Shown piece by piece: positions 18,551 through 25,621 of a stretch of DNA of 64,000 bases. Numbering within the stretch: position 1 is the first letter of the stretch; each line of letters starts with the position of its first letter. The DNA lies in NCBI GenBank assembly GCA_002696485.1, contig NZTP01000015.1, positions 1 through 64,000 on the forward strand. The letters run 5' to 3'. The notes beneath the pieces were generated by a model. That model was not told the DNA's origin. It did not search any database and saw nothing but the letters and a program-made list of their open reading frames with translations. A program made the translations under genes and the position numbers. This DNA is from Altibacter sp. GTDB taxonomy: Bacteria; Bacteroidota; Bacteroidia; Flavobacteriales; Flavobacteriaceae.

Positions 18551-18748
18551 CGTATTAGTTTTAGAAAGAGTTACACTGTTTTGTATTTCGCCGTCGCAGC
18601 CTAAGTTAACGCTATAGAGTCCCACCGACAAATAGAAAATATCTATAGTCGTTGTGTCCTTGGTTGGGGCAATGATATGTTTCTTACTGTTGCCGGTATT
18701 GATATTTACTGTCATCACAATAGCAGCTTGCTCCCTCGGCAAGATAAT
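18551..18748 (-). pseudogene. Possible remnant of another T9SS cargo gene
   Basis: Directly upstream of, and in frame with, the T9SS protein gene is an open stretch bounded by a TAA at 18751-18749. Its translation includes TTTIDIFYLSVGLYSVNLG and CDGEIQNSVTLSK, which looks like the last strands of a T9SS type A sorting domain (x-L-x-x-GLYxVxLxxDGE-x-x-x-x-LxK). It has no own start or signal peptide, so it may be the tail of a decayed gene or an old fusion. The call rests on motif likeness only. Confidence 0.35.
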
Positions 18749-18906
18749 TTACCCATTCATTGTACCGAGACCCGACTGGGCACGAGATTCTCGATCCATT
18801 AGGAGTGTTGGTTAGTATTGAGGGGAGTTATTGTTAAAGATAATAAAAATTTTAAATGGTATCGTTTTCAAATAAATGCAAGAAATGCGCGAGATCGTAA
18901 AAGGTT

Positions 18907-19012
18907 GCGTTAGGGGTAGTAGCGACATCCTCTACATTGCTTCGTAGGAGGAATGTAGAGATACAGCGGATGACCCGACCCCAACACAGCGTTAGCGGAG
19001 GTGGGGTAACGC
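18907..19012 (+). ncRNA. Candidate structured non-coding RNA upstream-antiparallel to rng terminator
   Basis: The sequence folds into a branched structure: outer stem GCGTTA (18907-18912)/TAACGC (19007-19012); CATCC (18926-18930)/GGATG (18968-18972) enclosing an 8-base hairpin TCTACATT (18931-18938)/AATGTAGA (18952-18959); and CCCCA (18979-18983)/TGGGG (19002-19006). It has no reading frame and is richer in G+C than its flanks. From memory it resembles a conserved intergenic element of flavobacteria, perhaps the Rfam family Flavo-1, but I cannot confirm this. The strand is uncertain. The rest of 18751-18900 shows nothing I recognise. Confidence 0.6.
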
Positions 19013-19037
19013 CCGTATATATGTTACTAAAAGGGCA

Positions 19038-19076
19038 TAAAAAAACCCTCCATCGCTAATGCAAAGGAGGGTCTTT
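19038..19076. terminator. Terminator after rng (and possibly after the RNA candidate)
   Basis: ACCCTCC (19045-19051) pairs with GGAGGGT (19066-19072) around a 14-base loop. The A-run at 19038-19044 becomes a T-run for the minus-strand rng transcript; a shorter CTTTTG follows on the plus strand. Confidence 0.8.
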
Positions 19077-19078
19077 TG

Positions 19079-20632
19079 TTAGTGAATCAATTCCCCGTTC
19101 TTGTCGTGGAAATGATATTCAAGATACGTGTAAGCGTCTCTAGGTTGAATTTTCACCCATTTTTTGTGCTCCATGAACCATTTGGTTCGCACCGATGGAA
19201 AACCTTTGGTTAAAAAGGCTGCTATAAAAGGATGCGCATTGAGCGTGATCTTCTTATAGTCTTTTTGAAAGAGGCGTTTCACCTCTTCGTTGATCTTATC
19301 GACCACTATGATTGGCGCTTCGATCTCGCTACTTTCGTCCCCTCCAATGTTATTGGGGTCTTCTTCGCGAGTTTTAATGTTCATTTCAGGCCGCACACGT
19401 TGGCGTGTAATTTGTATCAATCCAAATTTACTTGGTGGAAGAATTTTATGTTTTGCCCGGTCATCGCTCATTTCATCACGCAGGTGATTGTAGAGTTTTT
19501 TACGGTTACCGGCATTGCCCATATCGATAAAATCGACGACAATGATTCCTCCCATGTCTCGTAAGCGTAACTGACGTGCCACCTCGGTGGCGGCGATCAT
19601 GTTTACTTCGAGCGCGGTGTCTTCTTGATTCTTGGACTTATTACTACGGTTACCACTGTTCACATCAATGACGTGCATGGCTTCTGTATGTTCAATGACC
19701 AAGTAGGCTCCTTTGCTGCCGGAGACCGTTTTTCCAAAAGACGTTTTAATTTGACGCTCGATCCCAAATTTTTCAAAAATGGGAACTTTGGAGTCATAAT
19801 ACTTTACGATATGCTCTTTATTAGGTGCAATCTCTTGCACATAATCTTTTATTTGTAAGTAAAGGGTTTCGTCGTCGATATGTATTGCCGAAAATGAATC
19901 GTTAAATACATCTCGAATCATCGAAGTTCCTCTGCTTAGCTCGCTCAACACCTTACTTGGGTGGTGGGCTCCTTGTAGCTTTTTACACATCGCTGTCCAG
20001 CGATCTGTGAGATTTTGTAAATCTCTATCCAGTTCTGCTACTTTTTTGCCTTCTGCTACGGTGCGTATTATAACGCCAAATCCTTTTGGTTTAATGCTTT
20101 GAATCAAGCGTTTTAACCGTTCTTTTTCTTCATTGGATTCTATTTTTTGAGAAATAGAAACACGGTCTGAAAAAGGGACCAACACAATGTATCGACCGGC
20201 TATGGAAAGCTCGGAGCTAATACGGGGTCCTTTTGTGGAAATGGGTTCTTTTACGATTTGTACCAGAATAGATTGATTGGACTTAAGGGCGTCGTTAATG
20301 CCTCCATTCTTATCAATCTCCTTTTCAAATGGGAAATCTTTTAAAGAGTACTCTTTAAGTTTACCTGTGCTTACACGTTTTACGAATTTCAAAAGAGAAA
20401 GAACCTTTGGTCCCAAATCATGATAATGCAAAAAAGCATCTTTTTCGTAACCCACATTCACAAATGCGGCATTTAGACCGGGGACTGTTTTGCGGATCTT
20501 AGCGAGATAGATATCTCCCACCGAAAACTTGTTGTCCTCTTCCTCTTTATTTAATTCGACTAGTTTTCCATCTTTTAAAAGGGCAAAATCAACTTCTTGT
20601 GAACTGGATCTAATGAATAATTCGTAGTTCAC
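19079..20632 (-). CDS. rng: Ribonuclease E/G family endoribonuclease
   Basis: Processes rRNA and degrades mRNA by single-strand cleavage. The 517-residue length fits RNase G; no long C-terminal scaffold is present. An S1 domain is near the N-terminus (about residues 37-125), and the magnesium-binding aspartates are D323 in HVIDVNSG and D367 in IVVDFIDMG. The CPxCxGTG zinc-link motif that ties subunits in E. coli RNase E/G is absent; its place is taken by an acidic, cysteine-free NIKTREEDPNN segment. The start codon is GTG at 20632. A long leader with several hairpins lies upstream. Confidence 0.95.
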   Translation of the reverse strand: MNYELFIRSSSQEVDFALLKDGKLVELNKEEEDNKFSVGDIYLAKIRKTVPGLNAAFVNVGYEKDAFLHYHDLGPKVLSLLKFVKRVSTGKLKEYSLKDFPFEKEIDKNGGINDALKSNQSILVQIVKEPISTKGPRISSELSIAGRYIVLVPFSDRVSISQKIESNEEKERLKRLIQSIKPKGFGVIIRTVAEGKKVAELDRDLQNLTDRWTAMCKKLQGAHHPSKVLSELSRGTSMIRDVFNDSFSAIHIDDETLYLQIKDYVQEIAPNKEHIVKYYDSKVPIFEKFGIERQIKTSFGKTVSGSKGAYLVIEHTEAMHVIDVNSGNRSNKSKNQEDTALEVNMIAATEVARQLRLRDMGGIIVVDFIDMGNAGNRKKLYNHLRDEMSDDRAKHKILPPSKFGLIQITRQRVRPEMNIKTREEDPNNIGGDESSEIEAPIIVVDKINEEVKRLFQKDYKKITLNAHPFIAAFLTKGFPSVRTKWFMEHKKWVKIQPRDAYTYLEYHFHDKNGELIH

Positions 20633-20797
20633 TTTTAATTAATTTTTATCCATCCCAAATAATTTGGGACAAATGGATTAAACAAAATTTTATCACAGGT
20701 TTAATGTTCCTACATAACGTAGGAAAAAACCCGTTGAAATCAACAGCTTTAAGGTAACAAAGCGGTATGATTTCGTTGTCAAAGAACGTTTTTTTGG
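20633..20797 (-). promoter_or_regulatory. Structured leader region upstream of rng
   Basis: Inverted repeats are dense here: TCCCAAAT/ATTTGGGA (20653-20669, one-base loop), TTCCTAC/GTAGGAA (20707-20725) and GTTGA/TCAAC (20733-20744). No reading frame is evident. E. coli RNase E controls its own mRNA through hairpins in its 5' untranslated region; these could play the same part, but this is inference. I find no perfect TAnnTTTG box here on the minus strand, so rng may be read from further upstream. Confidence 0.4.
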
Positions 20798-20825
20798 ATA
20801 CCCTGCCCACGGCAGGGTATTTTTT
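20798..20825 (+). terminator. Terminator-like hairpin with T-run only on the plus strand
   Basis: ATACCCTGCC (20798-20807) pairs with GGCAGGGTAT (20811-20820), followed by TTTTT. All genes here lie on the minus strand, and on that strand no T-run follows, so the plus-strand transcript it would end is unexplained. Confidence 0.5.
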
Positions 20826-20832
20826 CTAAACG

Positions 20833-20859
20833 AAAAAAGTAGTTGGAAAACTACTTTTT
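20833..20859. terminator. Bidirectional hairpin after the 29-residue gene
   Basis: AAAAAGTAGTT (20834-20844) pairs with AACTACTTTTT (20849-20859) around GGAA. The stop codon of the small minus-strand gene (20853-20851) is inside the stem. Confidence 0.75.
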
Positions 20860-20940
20860 CTTGTGGCGATTCGCGCGTCTTCTTTTCTTGCGCTTATGCG
20901 TTGCTACCTTATGTCTTTTTCTTTTTTTACCACTAGGCAT
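20851..20940 (-). CDS. Very short basic AURKAIP1/COX24-type protein, probable ribosomal protein
   Basis: A 29-residue protein from ATG 20940 to TAG 20851, made almost wholly of Lys, Arg and His (begins MPSGKKRKRHK, ends NRHKKK). It was too short for ordinary gene calls. Closely similar tiny proteins are found throughout Bacteroidota and are annotated as AURKAIP1/COX24 domain proteins; the family includes mitochondrial ribosomal protein mS38 and mycobacterial bS22, so binding to ribosomal RNA is likely. It lies 42 bases downstream of the HU gene on the same strand and is followed by a hairpin terminator. Confidence 0.85.
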   Translation of the reverse strand: MPSGKKRKRHKVATHKRKKRRRANRHKKK

Positions 20941-20982
20941 ACTAACTTTTTTTAGTTGTTCACACGTTGCGAACGGTTATTA

Positions 20983-21273
20983 TTATTTTACTTCAACATT
21001 CGTTTTAACGCCTTCTACAAAAACTTTTGCAGGTTTGAACGCCGGAATGTTGTGGGCGGGGATCTTAATTGTTGTATTCTTTGAAATATTTCTACCGGTC
21101 TTCTCGGCTCTTTTCTTAATAATGAAACTTCCAAATCCTCTTAAGTATACATTGTCTCCGCTCTCAAGAGAATTCTTCACTTCGTCCATAAAGGTTTCTA
21201 CTGTAGCTTGAACATCACCTTTTTCCATTCCTAATTTCTCTGAAATTTTCGCTACGATATCTGCTTTCGTCAT
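20983..21273 (-). CDS. hup: HU-family DNA-binding protein
   Basis: A 96-residue histone-like protein that bends and compacts DNA. It begins MTKADIVAKISEKLG and contains the FGSFIIKKR and R-x-G-R-N-x-x-x-x-x-x-x-IPA arm (TGRNISKNTTIKIPAHNIPAFKPAK, split here), all typical of HU/IHF. It has its own consensus promoter and probably heads a transcript that also covers the 29-residue gene. Confidence 0.96.
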   Translation of the reverse strand: MTKADIVAKISEKLGMEKGDVQATVETFMDEVKNSLESGDNVYLRGFGSFIIKKRAEKTGRNISKNTTIKIPAHNIPAFKPAKVFVEGVKTNVEVK

Positions 21274-21322
21274 TCTATTATTTGTTTTAATTATTATATT
21301 AGGTTTATTTTTTTCAAGAGGG

Positions 21323-21354
21323 CAAATATAACGATTTTATAATCAATAATTCAA
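21323..21354 (-). promoter_or_regulatory. hup promoter
   Basis: On the minus strand: -33 TTG (21354-21352) and -7 TATATTTG (21330-21323), 21 bases apart, with a leader of about 45 bases to the ATG. Confidence 0.7.
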
Positions 21355-21388
21355 ACCATAAACCGTTAAATTATAATCAGATAAAGGC

Positions 21389-21396
21389 TAATTTTG
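21389..21396 (+). promoter_or_regulatory. Putative mutY promoter, -7 box
   Basis: TAATTTTG ends four bases before the mutY ATG, so the mRNA would be leaderless. The -33 position shows only GTTA (21365-21368). Confidence 0.45.
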
Positions 21397-21400
21397 TCAA

Positions 21401-22468
21401 ATGCCAAAAAACGACACTTTTTTTTCTAACAAACTCATAGCGTGGTATTTACAAAATAGAAGAATGCTCCCTTGGCGCGCCACTTCCAATCCGTATTTTA
21501 TTTGGTTGTCTGAAATTATTCTGCAGCAAACCCGTGTCGCACAAGGACTTCCGTACTATTTAAAATTTATTAAGGCATTTCCTACAATAGAAGCGCTGGC
21601 AGAGGCACAGGAGGCTGAAATTTTGAAACTCTGGCAGGGATTGGGGTATTATTCCAGAGCGCGCAATCTTCACGCTGCCGCAAAATACGTTGTAAACGAC
21701 TTACAGGGAGAATTTCCGAAGTCCTATAAAGAATTATTGCAACTTAAGGGTGTGGGGGATTATACGGCCAGTGCCATTGCTTCTATCTGCTATGGAGAGC
21801 CAACGGCGGTTGTGGACGGAAATGTATACAGGGTCCTTTCGCGTATTTTTGGTATCGAAACACCTATAAATTCCACTCAAGGCATTAAGGACTTCAAATT
21901 ACTTGCGCAGGAGCTATTGGATCCTTCACAACCAGGAACCTATAATCAAGCGATCATGGAGTTTGGCGCACAATATTGCGTGCCCCAAAACCCTTATTGT
22001 GCTGGGTGTATCTTCAACGATCATTGTGAAGCTGTTATAAATAATAAGGTATCCATGTTGCCTGTAAAACTGAAGAAGACGGCCATTAAGAAACGATATT
22101 TTAATTATTTAGTGGTGCTTTCAGAGGATCGACGCACCCTTCTAAGGCAGCGTACACAAAAGGGAATTTGGCGACAATTGTACGAATTTCCATTAATTGA
22201 AAGTGTTTCAGAAGTATCGATGACCCAATTGAAATCTATGGAGGCTTTCAAGGAGTTTTCAGAAGAAATACCTATTGAAGATGTGTATTTGTACAATGAT
22301 GAACCCATTATACACAAATTGTCACACCAACATTTGTACACAAGTTTTTGGATCGTGGAATGTCTGGAAGCACCGCCCGATGCGATTGCTATCTCGAGCA
22401 TGGACAACTATGCCATACCTGTACTTCTCGAAAATTTCATTTCTAATTTTTCCGGTATGAAAAACTGA
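21401..22468 (+). CDS. mutY: A/G-specific adenine DNA glycosylase
   Basis: Removes adenine mispaired with 8-oxoguanine. The 355-residue protein has the catalytic glutamate region LQQTRV, the helix-hairpin-helix LKGVGDYTASAIAS, the catalytic aspartate in AVVDGNVYRVLSR, and the iron-sulfur cysteines C193-x6-C200-x2-C203-x5-C209. The C-terminal 130 residues form a NUDIX-like domain that reads 8-oxoG. It is first in the mutY-ssb-gldE-gldD order known from gliding flavobacteria; ssb follows after 60 bases with its own promoter box. Confidence 0.97.
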   Translation: MPKNDTFFSNKLIAWYLQNRRMLPWRATSNPYFIWLSEIILQQTRVAQGLPYYLKFIKAFPTIEALAEAQEAEILKLWQGLGYYSRARNLHAAAKYVVNDLQGEFPKSYKELLQLKGVGDYTASAIASICYGEPTAVVDGNVYRVLSRIFGIETPINSTQGIKDFKLLAQELLDPSQPGTYNQAIMEFGAQYCVPQNPYCAGCIFNDHCEAVINNKVSMLPVKLKKTAIKKRYFNYLVVLSEDRRTLLRQRTQKGIWRQLYEFPLIESVSEVSMTQLKSMEAFKEFSEEIPIEDVYLYNDEPIIHKLSHQHLYTSFWIVECLEAPPDAIAISSMDNYAIPVLLENFISNFSGMKN

Positions 22469-22497
22469 AAAAAGTCCTATATTTAAAACTCATACTA

Positions 22498-22505
22498 TAC
22501 CTTTG
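22498..22505 (+). promoter_or_regulatory. Putative ssb promoter, -7 box
   Basis: TACCTTTG fits TAnnTTTG, 23 bases before the ssb ATG. No TTG at the -33 position. Confidence 0.45.
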
Positions 22506-22528
22506 TACGAATCTAAAAAAAGAAGATT

Positions 22529-22990
22529 ATGAGTGGGACATTAAACAAGGTAATGCTAATTGGACATACGGGTGATGACGTAAAAATGCACTATTTTGAA
22601 GGTGGCGGGAGTATTGGTAGATTTCCATTGGCAACTAACGAATCCTACACGAATCGAACCACGGGGGAACGGGTGGTCAATACCGAATGGCATAACATTG
22701 TAGTGCGGAACAAAGCAGCAGAAATTTGCGAAAAATACCTTAAAAAAGGAGATAAGATTTACGTTGAAGGGAGACTGAAGACGCGAAAATGGCAAGATGA
22801 TCAAGGAAACGAGCGGTATAGTACTGAAATACAATGCACCGACTTTACCTTTTTAACTCCTAAAGGCGAATCGAATGATTCCGGCTCATCTGCGAATCAG
22901 CATTCTCAAAATGTTACCGCAACTTCAAATTCAAAGAACACCCAACAACAAGCTCCTATTGGAGAGGAAGATGACGATCTTCCATTCTAA
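22529..22990 (+). CDS. ssb: Single-stranded DNA-binding protein
   Basis: Coats single-stranded DNA in replication and repair. The 153-residue protein has an N-terminal OB fold (MSGTLNKVMLIGHTGDD, NTEWHNIVVRNKAAE, GDKIYVEGRLKTRKW), a Ser/Asn/Gln-rich linker and the acidic tip EEDDDLPF that recruits partner proteins. It sits between mutY and gldE; gldE starts 21 bases later, so the two are likely co-transcribed. Confidence 0.96.
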   Translation: MSGTLNKVMLIGHTGDDVKMHYFEGGGSIGRFPLATNESYTNRTTGERVVNTEWHNIVVRNKAAEICEKYLKKGDKIYVEGRLKTRKWQDDQGNERYSTEIQCTDFTFLTPKGESNDSGSSANQHSQNVTATSNSKNTQQQAPIGEEDDDLPF

Positions 22991-23011
22991 GTATTAACGA
23001 ATACCAACACT

Positions 23012-24340
23012 TTGGATCTAGAGCCTCCTAGTTTATTGTTTCTTCCTTTAGTAAGTGCAGTTCATATTACCAGTATCGTTCTATTGGTGCTGTTGTTGCT
23101 TTGTTCTGCCCTTATTTCTGGAGCCGAGGTAGCTTTTTTCTCATTGACCACCAGCGATTTTGAAAGCAATGATAATAAGGCCATTGCCAAGAAGCTGAAC
23201 ATCGTAGAGCGATTGCTCGCGAAGCCAAAGAAATTGTTGGCCACCATCCTCGTGGCAAATAATTCTATTAACATCGCCATCGTGCTCTTATTCGAATCCC
23301 TTAGTTCGGTTTGGTTCGAAGGAATCAATTACAAATTGAATCTCTATTATTTTGAGATCGACTCGGTTTTCTTGTTAAAGATAGGTGTGGCCACTTTTCT
23401 TATTTTATTGTTTGGTGAAATCCTTCCTAAAGTATACGCCAGCAGGAACAGGATCTCTTTTGCCGTATTGATGGCCTATCCCTTAAATGTATTGGATACC
23501 TTGTTTGCTCCGTTGAGTTTGCCAATGCGAGCGGCAACTATCTATATACATGCGAAATTTGGAAAACAAAAATCCAATCTTAGTGTAGACCAATTATCAC
23601 AGGCGCTGGAACTAACCAGAGAGGAAGACACCACGCATGAGGAACAAAAGATCCTGCAAGGGATCGTCACTTTTGGGAACACAGATACCAAGCAAGTAAT
23701 GAAACCTAGGATGGAGATCTTTGCGCTAAATGAGGAAGCGCCGTTCAAGGAGATCATGCCGGATATTATTGCCAGGGGTTATTCTCGTATACCCGTTTAC
23801 AAGGATAGCATCGACAATATAACCGGGATTCTTTATGTAAAGGATCTAATGCCATTTATAGACCGAAAGATCTTAGATTGGACCACCCTAAAACGAGAGG
23901 CATACTTTGTTCCTGAAAATAAAAAACTAGACGACCTGCTTAATGAGTTTAAGGACATGAAAATGCACTTGGCGATCGTTGTGGATGAGTATGGCGGGAC
24001 CAGTGGATTGATATCTCTTGAAGATATTATTGAAGAGATCGTAGGTGAGATAAGTGACGAATTTGACGATGAAGACCTTATTTTCTCGAGACTCGATGAT
24101 ACTACCTTTGTTTTTGAAGGAAAAACGCCTTTGAAAGATTTTTACAGGGTGATCGAATTAGAGGACACCCAACTTTTTGAGGAGGAAAAAGGAGAATCTG
24201 AAACGCTCGCCGGTTTCCTGTTGGAGATCTCTAAAGGATTTCCGAAGAAGGATGAGGTAATAACTTTTCACAATTATGCGTTTACCATAGAGGCGTTTGA
24301 CAACAAACGGATCAAACAAATAAAATTATCCATAAACTAA
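23012..24340 (+). CDS. gldE: Gliding-motility protein GldE (DUF21/CBS/CorC family)
   Basis: A 442-residue inner-membrane protein. The N-terminal half is a DUF21 membrane domain with about four hydrophobic segments (from residue 15); a CBS pair spans about residues 205-335 (RIPVYKDSIDNITGILYVKDL) and a CorC_HlyC domain ends it. GldE works with GldD in gliding and T9SS function in Flavobacterium johnsoniae. The only usual start is TTG 23012, which gives MDLEPPS, a normal GldE N-terminus; no ATG lies between the upstream stop (22988) and the membrane domain. Followed after four bases by gldD. Confidence 0.9.
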   Translation: MDLEPPSLLFLPLVSAVHITSIVLLVLLLLCSALISGAEVAFFSLTTSDFESNDNKAIAKKLNIVERLLAKPKKLLATILVANNSINIAIVLLFESLSSVWFEGINYKLNLYYFEIDSVFLLKIGVATFLILLFGEILPKVYASRNRISFAVLMAYPLNVLDTLFAPLSLPMRAATIYIHAKFGKQKSNLSVDQLSQALELTREEDTTHEEQKILQGIVTFGNTDTKQVMKPRMEIFALNEEAPFKEIMPDIIARGYSRIPVYKDSIDNITGILYVKDLMPFIDRKILDWTTLKREAYFVPENKKLDDLLNEFKDMKMHLAIVVDEYGGTSGLISLEDIIEEIVGEISDEFDDEDLIFSRLDDTTFVFEGKTPLKDFYRVIELEDTQLFEEEKGESETLAGFLLEISKGFPKKDEVITFHNYAFTIEAFDNKRIKQIKLSIN

Positions 24341-24344
24341 CGGC

Positions 24345-24899
24345 ATGCGCTCCCTTATCGTACTTATAATTATTATAGTCTTTAGTTCTTGTGAAGACGC
24401 AGTTGTGGTAAAACCCAACGCTGCACTTCGGCTTGAATATCCCGCGGCTACCTACAGGGATATAGGGATCCCATGCCCTTATTCTTTTGAAATGAATAAG
24501 GAAGCATCTCTTGTGCTTAAGAACAATTGCTGGTTGAATCTAGAATATCCCGGGATGAATGCGACCATTTATTTGTCATATCGTGAAGTAAAGAACAACA
24601 ATCTGGACTCTCTTTTGTATGATGCACAAAAACTTACGTACGATCATACCATCAAAGCCGTAGACATCCCCGAAAAACTATTTGTGAATCCTGACAATGG
24701 GGTGTATGGTATGTTGTACTCCATAAATGGCGATGCGGCCACTCAGGCACAGTTCTATGCTACGGACAGTCTCAAACATTTTGTAACAGGTTCGTTGTAT
24801 TTTAAGACCAAGCCCAATTTCGACTCCATTTATCCGGCAGCGGTATATCTTCGGAATGACATTCGGCATCTCATGGAAACACTTTCGTGGAGTGAGTGA
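24345..24899 (+). CDS. gldD: Gliding-motility lipoprotein GldD
   Basis: A 184-residue lipoprotein: a short hydrophobic signal (MRSLIVLIIIIVF) ends in the lipobox SSC at about residue 16. The mature part shows RLEYPAATY and YPGMNATIYLSYR, typical of GldD. It is essential for gliding and T9SS in F. johnsoniae and faces the periplasm. The gene follows gldE by four bases. Confidence 0.9.
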   Translation: MRSLIVLIIIIVFSSCEDAVVVKPNAALRLEYPAATYRDIGIPCPYSFEMNKEASLVLKNNCWLNLEYPGMNATIYLSYREVKNNNLDSLLYDAQKLTYDHTIKAVDIPEKLFVNPDNGVYGMLYSINGDAATQAQFYATDSLKHFVTGSLYFKTKPNFDSIYPAAVYLRNDIRHLMETLSWSE

Positions 24900-25029
24900 T
24901 TATTTTAAAATAGCGGTTTTTAGGGTAATACGTAACCGTTATTCCTTCGGAAAAGGTTAATAAAAATTTAATTGACCCGCCATTCTAAAATTTTTTCCCG
25001 AAATTTATACCACTTACAAGCATTAAACT

Positions 25030-25467
25030 ATGGGAAAATACTATATAAAATACGGAATTGGAATTGCCATTGCATTAATCGCCTACTTTCTTCTAACGAA
25101 GCTTTTGGGGTTACATCAATACCCGATCTTAAGTGCAGCCAATGGTGTTATTTTTGGCGCCGGGATCTTGATGGCCATGAAGGCATACAAGGCTGATAAA
25201 GAGAATTTCAAGTACCAAAAAGGATTTCAAATTGGACTATTTGCCGGCGGAATCGCTACAATTCTTTTTGCCGTCTTCATGTCACTGTATATATTTCAGA
25301 TCGACACCCAATTTGCCGAAGCTATTCTGGATTCTTGGGGTTTGACCTACAATAAAGGAGGTCTTATTGTTATTATCTCTTTAGTGATCATGGGCTTTGC
25401 AACCACATTAGTACTAACATTGGCCTTTATGCAATTGCTTAAAGAATCCTGGAACACCAAATCCTAA
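25030..25467 (+). CDS. DUF4199 family membrane protein
   Basis: A 145-residue protein with four hydrophobic segments (about residues 6-24, 33-50, 66-90 and 108-136), matching DUF4199 of Bacteroidota. Function unknown. It stands between gldD and the rplU promoter; the 130 bases before it show no consensus promoter box. Confidence 0.75.
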   Translation: MGKYYIKYGIGIAIALIAYFLLTKLLGLHQYPILSAANGVIFGAGILMAMKAYKADKENFKYQKGFQIGLFAGGIATILFAVFMSLYIFQIDTQFAEAILDSWGLTYNKGGLIVIISLVIMGFATTLVLTLAFMQLLKESWNTKS

Positions 25468-25494
25468 TCACTGCCTTTAATTTTAAAGAAACTG

Positions 25495-25525
25495 TTTGCG
25501 GTTTAATTAATTAGAATTATATTTG
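25495..25525 (+). promoter_or_regulatory. rplU-rpmA promoter
   Basis: TTTG (25495-25498) and TATATTTG (25518-25525), spaced by 19 bases, form a full consensus promoter. A leader of about 90 bases follows. Confidence 0.75.
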
Positions 25526-25621
25526 CACCCGCCTTTGCGAACACTATTCGCTTTGGTGAGAGAGATGCTTTTCCCGGTTTGGTAAAAGCTTTGTATAACT
25601 AATTATATAATCGATTACGCT
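25526..25621 (+). promoter_or_regulatory. Candidate rplU leader with nested hairpin
   Basis: Right at the expected transcript start, CACC (25526-25529) can pair with GGTG (25555-25558), enclosing GCGAA (25537-25541)/TTCGC (25547-25551). Ribosomal-protein operons often have such autoregulatory leaders (an L21 leader is known in Firmicutes). Whether this one binds L21 is unproven. Confidence 0.35.
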
